NCBI GenBank assembly: GCA_026826555.1
Contig: JAKSZT010017954.1
Location: 5,670,642 to 5,734,641 of the forward strand
Direction: 5' to 3'
DNA length: 64,000 bases
Source of the DNA: Tolypeutes matacus
Taxonomy: Eukaryota > Chordata > Mammalia > Cingulata > Chlamyphoridae
Shown piece by piece: positions 21,701 to 33,837 of this stretch (the stretch's first letter is position 1; every line of letters starts with the position of its first letter). The position numbers and the translations under genes were made by a program. The notes under the pieces are model-generated. The model made no database searches and was not told the DNA's origin. It saw nothing but the letters and a program-made list of their open reading frames with translations.

Positions 21701-24700
21701 ACACCTTTCTAATTCCATGTTTGCCTTTCCCTCTCTTTTTGATTCTTAGTGTTTTGCATTCTTTTTCTATCCCCTCCCAGGGTGAATCACCCTACTTGTT
21801 AAAATTGTACTACAGCAAATGTTTGTAAATGATGTGCCTTGTGGTAGTGATTAAGTCAAATCAAACACATTTGTCACTGAAGAGATGGCCTCCAGCTGTT
21901 TATCTGGGAAATATAATTGAATACTAATGGTATAAACATTATAAGTTGCCAGTTTTATTTCCACTAAAGGTGTGGGCTAAAATATGAGCGGGTGAATTTC
22001 TCTAAGTTTAAAACATGAACAGAATTTTTACAATACCCTATAATTCCTCCAAAGAATCTAACACAGGTTATCTCATCCTCACTTCATCTCACTCCAGTCA
22101 AAAGAGGAACAAAGACAGGGAATGTCCTTATTTACATGGTATGATTCGTAATTAATTTTAACCCCAAACTTCTTTTGCTCACTACTTACAGATGAATTTA
22201 TCCCTGATGTTCATATTGCAGTTTGCTCATTTTGCACTTCCCAGAAATGCTTGTTATATCTCTTGCCCTTGAGTCACACTCACTATCAAAGAGCAGTTAT
22301 CATGACAAGGACAGGAGTGATAATGGGCTCTGAAAATTTTTGTTAAATGACTCAAAGAGTGGCCGTATGGTGTAGAAGACTATGATACTACAGGTGGAAG
22401 TTAAAAGTATGAATAGAATTGTCTTACTTTAAAAAATGCAGGATGACATTCTATGGTACTTATCAAATATCCTAAGTGCTCTCCAAACTGAACCACAAAC
22501 TCAAGTTTCGCTGTAAGGACACCTGCCATCTCAGAGAGGCAGCACTGAATAGACAGGAAACATAGACCCAAATAAAAATACCCAAGACATTGCAGCTCAT
22601 TTATATGAAGCCCTTTTTAACTCTTTGGTCTACTGAGTTGCAAAGGTATAAGGTAAGTAGTTCAGCTTCCACCTTCCCTGTTTGTGGATGGCGGCACTGA
22701 CACAGAGAGTAATTAGGCAATACCATCAAGGCTTCAAAGCAGGAGCCCAGGTTCCCAAGACTATTTTGCGACTACCCAAGAAGATAATTAGAAATCAAAC
22801 AGGTGAAGCAATAATGAATTACAGGGGTAGTGTAACAGGAGGCAGGAGAAGCTTGCATTTGGAATGCTGTCATAGCCATGGACTGTTTTTTTGGGTGTGG
22901 CCAGACCAAGATTCAGGGATCATACAGATCAATGATGGCAGGGATCGTTGGAGGGGAAATGCAATGGGGGCAGGCAAGAGGCAGCCCACACAAGTGGCAG
23001 TCAGTGACTGGGAAGCCTGGCAAGACTTATTCGAGGTCTTGTAGAAAGACTGAGCTCAGGATCAAGAAAATACTCCAGCAGGCAATGCTGAAGGGCTTCA
23101 AGTGTTCTGAGAGAGACAGAGTGCTGGGCACAGGAGACCTCTGAGGGTTCTAGAATCATCCACCATCAAATGTCTGGCAGATTCCATTAAATTAATGCAT
23201 TAAGATGCACACTTTTTCTAATTCTCCCATCCCTCTTGGCATATGGCCATCCACCTCCTACTGTTGAGAAAGGTTTTCCCAAACACCAGGAAGGGAGAGA
23301 GAAGATGATGAATTATAAAGATCTTTTCCCCCACCAGCTCTTATGAGTGACTTCTCATCTTTGTCCCTCTGGTCAATGTGAACCAATTCACTGATCAACA
23401 ATTTTCAGAGGCATCTCCTTGAATTAGAACCGGAGAAACACACCACTAACAGATTTTTGCTCTGTCAAATCATTTTTACCTTTCCCCCTTCAACAATCTT
23501 TCCATTCAAAATTCTTCAAAAATGCACACAAAGGGGGAAAAATGGGTCGGCACACATGCTAATTATATTGCGTTTGTTTCTCCTCAAGCGCTAACAGAAT
23601 CCTGTTACACTTTTGTTTTACTCCCCGTTATGCTCTGTAATACACAGTTGTTAGACTCTCGCTTGGCAGGCACAGCAGAACCAAAGGGATTATACACTTA
23701 GCATCTGGAAATATTCCAGTGTCATCATAGACCAAAACCTGCGCCCTGCTTCTTCCCTTCTGTGCAAGCAGGTAAAACAAGAAAGGGAGAAGGAGACGTG
23801 TGTGCACCCAGAGCAGCCCAACCCACAGGCTAATGGGAATCAGATGTTCTAAGAGCAAGCGACTTCTTCTGGAAGGGGAACCCGCATGTGGCATGTACGC
23901 AAGGAGAGGTCTTGGAAAGACTTACACGATAGGCTTTTAACATTGTCAGGGAAAACATTCAAATCCTCAGATTCATGAATACTACAAAAAAAAAAAAGGA
24001 GCATAACTCTAGACTCTTAATGAGGAGCGTCAAACAGGGCAGCACCCAGCTCGGGGCCATCTGCTAGGCTCACTCAAGTGACTTGTTCCCACCCTAGGTT
24101 CACGCGGTGTAGGATTCTAATCCCTGCCGCTGTACAGTGACAGATGTCTGCACACTACAGAGCTGTGGGCCACTCGAGGATACGCAAAGCCACAAGTGTG
24201 AGATCCTCATACGTGAGTCGTATTGTCATGGCTCTCAGTCGGGTGTGCATGAGAACCACTTTTGGATGCCCAGGCCTGACTCCCAGCTTACCTTGTCAGG
24301 ATCTCTGAGGATGGAACCCAGGAGTCTGCAGGGGTTAAAGTACTGTGAATGAGTTTTCAGGACCCTCTATTCTGAATTATTTTGCTCCTCAGCAAATCCT
24401 GGTTTGCAGATTCATGTATTTTCCTGTCTCACCCTGAGTGATGTCTTCTTTGGAAAGGTTTTCAACACAGATATATCCCATGGGAAGACATCTAATTGTG
24501 AAATGAGAGAGAAAACACAGAGGTTATGTCCCCATGCTGAAGCCATTAGCTCTCTTGCCAGTCCTTTCCCACCTCATCCCAACTTCAGTTGACCCATAGC
24601 CAATAATGGAAAAGGCAATAGCTTTACTAAATCTAGTGTCCAGTCTTCAAAATAAATAGAACTTTCCCTAGCAGAGGGAGCCAAGATTGTACGATCCTCG

Positions 24701-24784
24701 TAAAATATGCAATTGTGGGCTGAGGCCAAATGCAAACCATGCCCCAGGCTTATTAGGGGAGCTAGCTGTGCTGCAAGGGAAAAC
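21701..24784. other. Unassigned single-copy-looking DNA
   Basis: About 3 kb with no supportable gene. A weak MER5-like patch lies at about 24226-24320. The longest open frame (22682-23044, 120 codons, plus) has no recognisable domain and no splice or initiation context that I would trust. Confidence 0.4.
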
Positions 24785-24910
24785 AGCACGAACCTAGAGT
24801 TAGGAGACACGAGTTTTGTTTCTGCCTTTGCCACTGAGTAGTTACGTGACTCTGGGCAAGTCACCTTCTCTCTGAGCTCAGCATCTTCATCTGTGAAATA
24901 GGGTTACAAC
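24785..24910 (+). repeat. MIR SINE
   Basis: AACCTAGAGTTAGGAGACACGAG, CTTTGCCACTGAGTAG, GACTCTGGGCAAGTCACC and CATCTGTGAAATAGGG are MIR landmarks in order. Confidence 0.82.
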
Positions 24911-25907
24911 AAAAGTAGTCGACTTCTGTTGACGAAGTAGTTGACTAATATGACACACTCATCTGCCCTCTTCCCTGCTTTCACCCTGTAGACTGCTCCA
25001 TCCTCGGCCTGGAAGTCTTACTAAAGAGCCTGTGGATGAGGCAGAGCTTTGGCCCCAATTGCTGTTGCTTGGTCCTTACTGTCATGATTAGATTTCACAA
25101 TTTCTTGACCTTATTTTTACCTTCTATGCCAGGCCCTTCTTGGCCCCAGACTCTGCTGCCCTACATTCTATCTCCTGCAAATTCCAGTCCTGAACTGGAA
25201 CAGGAAGGCGACCTAAACCCCTCCAGGCCAGGACTCTGACATGCAGGCATGGATTCCCATTTCCTAGGCCCCCCTCTTCCCTGTCTCTTGAGCCTATTCT
25301 GATAACTTTGGCCTGTACTCCACTCACTCAAACCGGTAGCTCCCTGGAATCCCACTTTTTCATTAGTTTTCTGATTTAGTCCTGACGACCTATTTGGTAT
25401 CCCAGATTCTCATCTTGTACTGGAGCCCTAAACCTGAACCCCAACCTAGTCAGTGGCTTAGCCTGCTTCCTACTGAGATGGCTTCTTTGATGCAGAGAGC
25501 CTGCAGGACTGTGCAGGTAGATATGCCCAGCTGCCGCATTACTGTGCCCTGCCCACATGCCAGTACTACCTGCACAGAAACTAGAGATTACCCCACTCTT
25601 CTATCCAACCCTGAAATCTCTGCAGCTGGGTTGATTTCTCCAGAGGCTGGCTCATCCCAGGAGGTGGCCTTGGTGCCAAATCCCAATCTCTCCAGACTTG
25701 GATCATCATTCATATCCCAGGGCAATGAAGACCCCATCCATCCTCCTGAACTTGTCCCCACAACCTATTGCCTCCACCCCCTTTGGAAAGTGCACAGCCT
25801 GCCTTGAATTAGAATGACACTAACTTTACCAGTCCCCCATCTGCCTGGGGTTGTGGACACTACTGACCACTCCCCTCCCTCTTAGAACACTTTATTCTCT
25901 TGTCGAC
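24911..25907. other. Unassigned C-rich DNA
   Basis: No identified repeat. It contains a 137-codon plus-strand open frame (25394-25807) with Pro/Ser/Thr-rich composition and no domain. The C-rich base composition alone can account for such a frame. Confidence 0.35.
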
Positions 25908-26368
25908 TGTATCAGTTTCCTATTGCTGCTATAACAAATTACCACAAACGTAGTGTTTCAAACAACAAAACTTATTATCTTATGGTTCTGGAGGTCAAAA
26001 TGTCACTGGGCTAAAATTAAGGTATCAGCCAGTTTCTTCTGCAGGCTCTAAGGGAGAATCCATTTCTTGCTTGCTATCCCAACTTCTAGAGGCTGCCTGT
26101 ATTCCTTCGTTCATGGTCTTCTTCCATCTTCAAAGCCAGAAGTCTCATTACTCTGAACTCTGCTTCCATCTCATCTCCTCTCAGTCTCTGGACTTCCTTT
26201 TTCCTTTATAAGGATCTTTGTGATTATAGTAGACCCACTCAGGCTAATCTCCCCAGCTCAAGATCCTTAGCTTAATCACATATTGCAGAGTCCCTTTTGC
26301 CACATAAGGTTACATGTTCCCAGGTCCCAGGGATGAGGACGTGGACATTATTCTGCCTAGTATAGACA
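25908..26368 (-). repeat. Old MaLR-type LTR
   Basis: On the plus strand TGTATCAGTTTCCTATTGC, AACAAATTACCACAAACG and TATGGTTCTGGAGGTC lead to ATTCTGCCTAGTATAGACA. This is the reverse complement of a placental-wide ERVL-MaLR-like LTR. No duplication is left, in line with its age. Confidence 0.78.
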
Positions 26369-26389
26369 CCATGACATTTTACACCTGTT

Positions 26390-26720
26390 CTCTTTTACCC
26401 TCTCTGACCTCGTTGCCTCTGTTTCTTTCATTGGCTTTTTATTCCCCAGTGATCTCTTAAATGTTGGTGACTTCCACAATTAAATTGTGGTCCTGTTTCC
26501 ACAATACACACTTCCTGTGCACTCTCATCCACTGTCATGGTTTAGGTCATAGACCGATAAATATCCAAATATAGGTCTCCAGTCCAATTCCTTTTCCTGA
26601 GCTACAGACCTCTCTATCCAGCTGTCAGACCTCTCCGCCTGGGTAGATGGCAACACCAATCCACCAACGGTGGTGAAAGTCAGGAAGTCGTCAATGCCAA
26701 CTCTCAATAAAGGGGGTCTT
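26390..26720 (+). repeat. L2 LINE fragment
   Basis: TTTTCCTGAGCTACAGACCTCTC followed by CCAGCTGTCAGACCTCTCCGCCTGG matches a diverged L2 segment. Context on both sides is unassigned. Confidence 0.5.
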
Positions 26721-26984
26721 TGGGAGTGGTTTTTTTTCCTTCTTTGGTGGAATTATCTAAGAGAAAAGCTCATTCTTGAAGAAGAAATAAACATGGACAG
26801 GTAGAAGGAATAAACACATATTCAACTTACGAATCCTACTTTCTTGATCTGCAAATAGTCTCATTTTCCACATCTTGCTCTCCTACTTCTTTCTCCACAA
26901 GAGAAAAAAAATTACTGAAACATAATAGAAAAGAAGAAAATGACACAGGATAACAATGTACATGAGAACATAGCAGGAACTGGG
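26721..26984. other. Unassigned spacer
   Basis: AT-rich sequence with no gene or assignable repeat. Confidence 0.4.
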
Positions 26985-27130
26985 CTAAGCACAGTACCTG
27001 AAACATTTAAGCTTGTTTAATCCCCACAACAATGCCAGTGGCTTGGGAGGTTAAATAACTCGCCAAGTTTACACAGTCAGTAAGAGGCAGAGCAAGGATT
27101 TGATCCAAGGTCTCTCCAACACCAATGTGC
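26985..27130 (-). repeat. MIR SINE
   Basis: GTTTAATCCCCACAACAATGCC, AGGTTAAATAACTCGCCAAG and GAGGCAGAGCAAGGATTTGATCC are the minus-strand MIR landmarks. Confidence 0.8.
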
Positions 27131-27954
27131 TCTCAACTCTATGACACTGAGACAAGAGAGAAAGCAGATGCTTAAGGACATGAAGAGCCTGTGAACGCAA
27201 ATAAGAAATGGCTTCTCTTATCCCATAAGGTAACACTCATTTTCTGGTGTCATTTTCTGTTTCTTTTTTCCATGGTCTCTCCAGAATTCTGCAGGCCTAG
27301 AGAGCAGAATATCTGGCTTGCTGTTAACTAGCACATGTACCACCTTTTCCCAGGCTTGGGGGTCAGATTATCCAGCCTCTCAGCCCCCAGAAGAGTTAGA
27401 GTAATGAAGGTGCCCGCACAGATTGCCTGGGCACTGTTGGCCCAATCACAACCAGCCCGTGTGTAATTTACACTGGTCGGAGGAAATCATTGCTGGCTAT
27501 TGATTCTGGAAGAAGTCCGGCCAAGGGAACAAACACATCCCAGTAATAACGCGGCAGAGAGAAAGCCTACAGGAGAGCGCCACAGGCTCACTTCACTCCT
27601 CAGTGGTCGATAGGCTGTTTATTGAAACGCATTACTCTTCTGCTCCTGGGTCCCAAAAGCATGGGCATCACCAGGGAGCCCCTAGCTCCCAAACTCCTCC
27701 TCACTTCACCAGTTAGCCTCATGGGTAGAGACTGAGCTTTGTTCAGCAGTGGGGCAGTGGTAGTGCCCAAATCGAATCCTGCAAAGCCTCCAGAAGGGAA
27801 GTAGCTCCATCCTGCTCATCCTCCAGTGGGGAACAGATTTGTGCTTTCTAGCCTCCCATCCCCACCTCCCTGCACCCATCCTCTCTCCTTTATTTCTTTT
27901 CACAAATGCTGAGTTAGATGGTTCACTCTACTACAAAAACAATATTTTTATTAA
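27131..27954. other. Unassigned DNA
   Basis: Balanced base composition and no recognised repeat. The stretch 27430-27560 has several intact-looking short motifs but no assignable function. Confidence 0.4.
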
Positions 27955-28076
27955 AAGGAAGAAAGATGAAGGAAGGAAAGAAGGGAGAGAAGGAATGAGA
28001 GAGAGGGAGGGAGGCAGGGGAGGTAGAGAGGAAGTGTGTGTGTGTGGGAGAGAGAGAGAGAGAGAGAGAGAAACAC
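27955..28076. repeat. GA-rich tract with (GT)n and (GA)n
   Basis: GGAAGGAAAGAAGG-type units pass into GTGTGTGTGTG and then about fourteen GA dinucleotides ending near 28072. It is a compound microsatellite. Confidence 0.85.
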
Positions 28077-29149
28077 CTCTCTCCTCCACTTTGGCACAAT
28101 ATTTTTTTCATTAATCCACCACCACTGAATTCTCTGGATACCTTCGTAAACTGCAATGGAAGATCAAGAAGAAAGAAAGGAGAAAAATTAGAAAAGTTGT
28201 AGAATTTGAAGCTGTCTGCCATTTCTTCATCCTGGAAAAACTTTTTTGGGGGGAAGAAAGAAAGAAGGTTAAGGTGAGTTTGGTTATGAGCACTTGGAGG
28301 ACGTTTTGTCTGAAAGAGAAAGGAGAGGACGTGAAGAGGGTCAGGCGGGCATCAACAGGATGGAGATGGTCAAATGCAAATTTGACCACTTGTATTGTAA
28401 GCATTGAGTAATTCCTAGGCCTAGGCCAGATCCCCACTCATTTTTTATAGTGGAGTTCCAGAATGATTTGTGGTAAAAGAAAATGCATTTTGACTGATTG
28501 ATTGAAGGAAGGCAACATTTTTGTGATTCCCACGCATGATTTTCTTTAATGTCCATGACAAATAATTGCTAATTCTGCTGCATTGTCCAGAGGTATTCCT
28601 CCAGACCAAATAGATTTTAAAAAAGCAAGGGCCAACCACACTATAGATTCACCCATGTATATAAAAATTGGTTGAGTGCCCACTATATACCACGCAAGAA
28701 AAGATTGGACACCAGTTTTCTAGATAAAAATGAAAGGTACAGTATTTACCTCTCTGTGGCCACCACATGTCAGACCAGTGGGTTCTTCCAGCCTCATGTT
28801 CTAGCTCTTAAGTTGCACCAAGGAAGACCTGAGAAAGAATAGAGTAGTTACAAACACTACCTTCAACATTCTAAGTCCCCTTGAGCGACATGGTTCCTTC
28901 CACCAGACTGTTGCACCAAAGGCCTTCTTTTTAAATTTCATTTCTTTAATAACTTTTTACCAAGAGTCTACCCCATATCAGGAAATGCCAGGCATTAGAG
29001 TTGCAATGGGGAGTAAGCCAGATATGCTCTCTGTCCTCACAGCTTACAATCTAGTAGCCATCCAGTTTCAGTAGGGACCCTAACCATCTAGAACATGCCC
29101 CAGGGCAGGGCAGGGGTAAATGGCAAAAAGGTCAAGGAATTATATAAGA
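28077..29149. other. Unassigned DNA with a weak L2-like patch
   Basis: The patch 28960-29060 (AGTCTACCCCATATCAGGAAATGCC...CTCACAGCTTACAATCTAG) resembles the end of a minus-strand L2. The rest is not assigned. Confidence 0.4.
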
Positions 29150-29705
29150 TTAGCAAAATGACTGATAATTTTTTAAGCTTGGTGAAGGGTACATGGGGGC
29201 TCATTATACTCTTCTCTCTATTTTGGGGTGTTTTTGTTTCCTAGTCTGCTCCATCAAATACCATGAAATGGGTTGGGCTTAAACAATGGGAATTTATTCG
29301 CTTACAGTTAGTCCTGGACAATGTCTAAATCAAGGCATCACCAAGGTGATGCTTTCTTCCTGAAGACTGGCTGCTGGCAATCCTTGGCTCCTCTGCCACA
29401 TGGCAAGGCACATGGCGGCATCTGCTGGTCTCACCCTTCACTTCCAGGTTTCGTTGATTTCAGTGTCTTGCTTCCATGACTTTTTCTCTCTCTGTATTCA
29501 TTCCAATTATAAAGGATTCCAGGAAGAGGATTAAGTCCCATCCTGAATGAGGTGGGTCACACCTTAGCCTCAGCAAAAGGTCCTACTTATGAGGGATTTA
29601 CACTCACAGGAATGGGTTAGACTTAAGAATATGTTTTTCTGAGGCACATACAGCTTCAAACCACCACATGGGGTGTGTTTGAAAACTTCCACAAGTCATC
29701 TAAGA
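29150..29705 (+). repeat. L1M 3' UTR split by an LTR
   Basis: The left part ends TGAAGGGTACATGGGGGCTCATTATACTC and CTCTATTTTGGGG. The right part starts GTGTTTGAAAACTTCCACAAG after the LTR at 29229-29668. The two halves are adjacent in the L1M consensus. Confidence 0.7.
29229..29668 (-). repeat. Solo LTR, xenarthran MaLR-like family
   Basis: Begins TGTTTTTGTTTCCTAGTC and ends TTCAAACCACCACA on the plus strand. The 5-bp duplication TGGGG is perfect (29224-29228 and 29669-29673). It contains the family signature GGGTTGGGCTTAAACAATGGG. Confidence 0.88.
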
Positions 29706-29879
29706 GTTGCCATCCATGCTGAAAATGGAGTAAACATGTCATATTTTGGCCCAAAGGCTAATGAGAACCCCTTAAATTGTTAAACAATTTTGAAACTAAT
29801 GTGGTGGCCATCAATGCTCCAGCAATGGTAGGAAACAGACAGAGGAGGTAATAACTGTACCCATTTTAAGGAGGAGGAA

Positions 29880-30625
29880 AAGACTAGACCAGATTCAAAG
29901 AAGCTCAGAGTTGGAAGGGACCCGAAAAGTCCACTTCCAACTCTTCATCATAATGTTTGACTTAATTACAATCCTGCCAACCATAATACATCAAGTTAAA
30001 AGTTACAGGAAGTGGGAAGCAGATATGGCTCAAGCGATTGGGCTCCTCCCATCTACCATATGGGAGGTACAGGGTTCAATTCCCAGGGCGTCCTGGTGAA
30101 GACAAGCTGGCCCACATGGTGAGCTGGCCCGAGCGGAGAGCTAGCCCACACAGGAATGCTGGCCTGTGCAGGAGGGCTGGCGAAGCAAGATGACACAACA
30201 AAAAGAGACACAGAGGAGAGACAATAAGAGACACAGCAGACAAGGGAGCTGAGGTGGCACAAGAGATTGAGCTCCTCTCTCCCACTCTGGAAGGTCCCAG
30301 GATCAGTTCCTGGTGCTGCCTAAAGAGAAGACAAGCAGACACAGTAGAACACACAGCAAATGGACACAGAGGGCAGAATGTCGGGGGGGGGGAATAAAAC
30401 AAATAAATAAATCTTCTTTTAAAAGTTACAGGAAGATAGATTTGAGCTCAAGATAAGGAAGAACTTTATAAAATCTGAAAATGGTATCGGCATCCTTGAA
30501 AAGCACTGCGTCCCTGACTCTAGAGGTATCAAGCAGGAGGTAGAAACTTCTCCCATTAGAAATGTCTTACAGAGATTTCTGCTATAGTTGGGATAAAGCA
30601 TCAAAGGGCCCCTCCAGCTATTAAT
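29880..30625 (+). repeat. CR1/L3 LINE 3' end, split by a SINE
   Basis: GCTCAGAGTTGGAAGGGACC near 29905 and AGATTTGAGCTCAAGATAAGGAAGAAC near 30438, then AGAGGTATCAAGCAGGAG and AGGGCCCCTCCAGCT, fit the conserved 3' part of CR1/L3 LINEs. The order around 29.9 kb is irregular, so two pieces may be present. A SINE occupies 30013-30420. Confidence 0.65.
30013..30420 (+). repeat. DAS-III-like long SINE dimer
   Basis: Head TGGGAAGCAGATATGGCTCAAG, B box region GGGTTCAATTCCC, GCTGGCCC-type repeats (30105-30180), second head at about 30255-30320 with GGATCAGTTCC, tail ATAAATAAATC. The 15-bp duplication AAAAGTTACAGGAAG is perfect (29998-30012, 30421-30435), and the junction is TT/AAAA. Confidence 0.94.
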
Positions 30626-30774
30626 TTTCTATTGTACTAGCGATTTCAGAAGGCTTCTTTTTATTTCTTCCTTGGTTCCTTCCCTGGGTAGAGGGGAAAG
30701 AAAGGCCATCCAGACAGCGTTTTGGTCTCCTAGTTACATAATGGGAGCAAAGAACACTACCAAAATAAAAAATA

Positions 30775-30920
30775 GTCTCCATTTAATGAGCACTCACTCT
30801 GGGCCATGCACTCGCTGAGGGCTTTACATGCATTATCTCACCTCATCTTCACCTCAACCTAGTACTCGGGTACCCTAATTATACAAAACCTGAGGCATGG
30901 AGGAGTTGAGTAACTTAAAC
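30775..30920 (-). repeat. MIR SINE
   Basis: GCACTCACTCTGGGCCATGCAC, CATTATCTCACCTCATCTTCACC and ACCTGAGGCATGGAGGAGTTGAGTAAC are minus-strand MIR landmarks. Confidence 0.78.
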
Positions 30921-32286
30921 CAGCTGACACGGGATGCCTGGTGAGAAAGTTAGTAGTGACCTTCAGTTCATGGAGAAAGAGGGCTGCTCTCGGGAGGTTT
31001 GGCCCTGGGTTTTCTTGTTTAGAATGCTCTAGCACCCAGGGAGGCCAGCCCAAGACTGACAAGGGCACTTAGGGAGAGGAAAGGAAAAACAAAGGCACAT
31101 GCAGAGCCAATTAGGGAATTGAAATCCAACTCCAAAGCCTAAGGGCTGGTTCCTCTAACCAGAGCTGTGTGCTTTGATCACAGTTACTAACTCCTGAACC
31201 CAACCCACTGACCTTGACTTCCCACTGGGAAATGTAAACATTCTTGTGGAATTGCACACACATCACTAATGGTCTAAAAGGGCCTGGGACGGAGGTATAC
31301 TCTCTTTTGGAAATAAGCCCCTCTAAAGGTAAAGAGGTTTGCTGTGGTTGTTTTTATTGCCTGAAACTCCAGCCAGAACTTTTTGTCTAGTAGTGACAGC
31401 ACCTGCGGGGCAGATCAAGCATGAAATACTAATTTCCCGACCAAAACTCCGGCTTGCTCTGCTTAAGGAATCAGTGCCACCCCCATCCGTGAGATGAGTG
31501 TCACCCGCTATAGTTTCCTCTGAAAGGGAGGAGGGCAGGTGAGGTTGAGAAGGTATAATTACGGGTGGAGCCCGGAGCATCTGAGAGCGTGATACGGGGT
31601 GAGCTTTTCTCTGCCAAGCGCGCCACTGAAAGAACCTTTCCCGCCACCATCATCAGCACTGCTGCCAGGAGAGCGCCCCTGCTATTAAGTGCCGCCCAGC
31701 AAGACGGCTTGGGAGGCGTAATCACACGTGGCAGAGCTGGAGGGGAAGCTGCGCAGGGGAGCAAAGAAAGAAAACACAAGGATGAGCTGACTAAAAACAC
31801 ATAAATGAGGTGTAAAAATTCGATTAGAGGCCTGAGGAAGGGGGGAGGAAATGAAGAAATGATGGGGGAAACTGAAGATTGCTGCAGTTCTTGTGTGGGT
31901 GGATCAGTGTAGTGTCTTTTTGTTTTTCAGTCCTGGGGTGAGAGGTGGAAAGAAGTTTCTAGAAAGGTGAGAAACGGGGGTGAACATGCAGTCCCGGCAT
32001 GACCACGCCACCCTGGCCCACCTGCTGCTCATTTCAGTGAAGCAATGGATCTGTGAACTGGTGAGCGCCAACCTGGCCTTGGGTAGGTGCACCAAAAACA
32101 CAAAGCGATCACCAAGGGCCCCTCATCAAGCACAGTCCAGGGAAGGGGTAGGGCCAGCTAGGCCTTACAAACTCCAGGCACCAGGAAGTCAAGTGGAGTT
32201 CATCATCCCAGAGTCATCCTGATGGTGGGGTAGGTGAACTCACAGCGGCTGCTGGGAATGTGAATCCAAGTCACCAAATAAAATTG
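30921..32286. other. Unassigned DNA with a CpG-bearing patch
   Basis: No recognised repeat. Bases 31560-31760 hold more CpG than the surroundings (GCGCGCC, CCCGCC, GCCGCC, GGCGTAATCACACG). Both strands have short open frames across it, which fits GC-rich DNA. I see no TATA box, start context or splice pair that supports an exon. Confidence 0.4.
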
Positions 32287-32294
32287 CCTTGGAG

Positions 32295-32472
32295 CCGTGG
32301 TTGGCAAACCCGGGTGCACCCTGGAATCACCCAGTGGTGGTGGTGGGGGCGGGGCTTTAAAAACAACTCAAGGCCCAGACCCCACTCCAGGCCAACTAAA
32401 GCAGAATTTCTAGGAGTGGGATGCAGGCTTCTTCGCTGCTTTTAAAGCTCCCACAAGTGAGCAGAACCACTG
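32295..32472. mobile_element. hAT-type MITE (MER5-like) with perfect 8-bp duplication
   Basis: It starts CCGTGGTTGGCAAAC and ends AGCAGAACCACTG, decayed inverted ends of the CAGTGGTT type. CCTTGGAG stands at 32287-32294 and again at 32473-32480, a perfect 8-bp duplication as hAT transposases make. The 178-bp body has no coding capacity. Confidence 0.85.
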
Positions 32473-32539
32473 CCTTGGAGGGAGCAGGGCTCATCTTCTG
32501 TCTCCCGGGAATATCCATTCTCACCTGATCTAAATCATC

Positions 32540-32925
32540 CCCAACCTTCAAGCCACAGCTCAAATGTCACTTCAGGGAAACAACCATTACTGAGCCCTTA
32601 CCGAGTGCAAAATAATGAGTTAAGTGCTCCAGGGGCCACAAATAAGAGTAAGACAATCTCTGCCCCAGCAGTTTATAAATGCAGTGAAGGAGAAAGTGTC
32701 TGGTACAGAGGGGGAGCTCAATAAATATTTATGAAATAAAAGAATGAATGAATAAATGAGTGAAAGGATTCACAAGAACAAACCACCAAATGAAATAGGT
32801 GAAAAACAGAGACGTGAGTACCGTGGAGACAAGAAGGAATGACCAGTGAGGTAGGGGTGCAGAGGTGGGAAAGACTTGATGAAGGTGATGGCATTTGAAT
32901 TGGACTCTGGAGGATGGGTAATAAG
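32540..32925 (-). repeat. L2-like fragments
   Basis: ACAATCTCTGCCCCAGCAGTTTAT and TGGCATTTGAATTGGACTCTGGAGG match the minus-strand L2 pattern. CACAGCTCAAATGTCACTTC near 32562 matches L2 on the plus strand. The mixture suggests two fragments. Confidence 0.45.
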
Positions 32926-32929
32926 CTCA

Positions 32930-33080
32930 TATTTGTTTGGAGCTTTATTGTTGACAAAACGTTTCACATACCTTAATTCACTCCGTGGCTTTCAGCTGCC
33001 CTTGAAGCAGGCATTTGAATCCCTACTTTAGAGGTGAGGAAAGGCCAATTGACTTAACCAGGATCACATGGCTAGTGGGG
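32930..33080 (-). repeat. MIR-like SINE
   Basis: CATACCTTAATTCACTC, TAGAGGTGAGGAAAGGCC and CTTAACCAGGATCACATGGCTAG are minus-strand MIR segments, diverged. Confidence 0.65.
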
Positions 33081-33395
33081 GGTCTTCTGGAATCCATTGG
33101 CCCTCCATGACACCACCAAGGAAGGCATTGCAGCCAAAAAAAAAAAAAAAAAGCAATATGAGAGAGACAGGTCCATTCCACTCAGGGTGTGCAGTTTGTA
33201 CGTTTTTTAAAGGGCTTTACTTTTAGAAAGAGAATTAATAAGGAAAGTGCAGGGCTGACTGGAGAGCTGAGATGTTGGAGGTGATCCCAGAGAGCCCTGA
33301 GCCCTCAGAGCATTTGTTTAACATTTCTCTTGAGGCCTGTATCACATTCTCACAGGCATTCATTCTTCTTTGGATAAACTTGTCTCATAGCCTCT
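33081..33395. other. Unassigned DNA with A tract
   Basis: Contains an 18-base A run at about 33135-33152. No gene or named repeat. Confidence 0.4.
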
Positions 33396-33837
33396 TGTCT
33401 TAGTTTCTTGGCTGCTAAAACAAATACCCATACAATGGGTTGGCTTAAACATGTATTGTTTCATAGTTCTGGGGCTAGGAGAAGACCAAAATTAGAGCAT
33501 CAGCAAGGCGAAAACTGTGGCATTCTGGAACTGGCTGCTGACGAACCTTGGGTCCTTGGCTCTTCCAACATAGGGCAACATACATGGTGGCATCTTCTCC
33601 TTTTCCTTCAAGGTTCCGTTGATTGTCAGCTTCTCCTCCACGTGGCTTCCATGTCCAATTTCCTTTGCTTATAAGGACCTCAGCTGTATTGGATTAAGGC
33701 CACTCTCATTCGGTTTGGATATACCTTCACTAATAACATCTTCAAAGGGCCTTTTCACAAAAAGGTTCATACCCACAGGACCAGAGGATGGGACCTGAAC
33801 ATGCCTTTTGTGGGGGACATGATTCAATTCCCCAACA
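33396..33837 (-). repeat. Solo LTR, xenarthran MaLR-like family
   Basis: TGTCTTAGTTTCTTGGCTGC to TTCAATTCCCCAACA. Signature AATGGGTTGGCTTAAACATG. Flanks CCTCT and CCCCT match at four of five positions. First of three minus-strand copies within 5.8 kb. Confidence 0.85.

Noticed and set aside
24226..24330. Possible MER5-type element
   Set aside because: Only scattered resemblance (GAGAACCACTTTTGG, AGGATCTCTGAGGATGG). Ends and duplication are missing.
25394..25807. 137-codon Pro/Ser-rich open frame
   Set aside because: C-rich sequence keeps frames open by chance. No domain, signal peptide or splice evidence.
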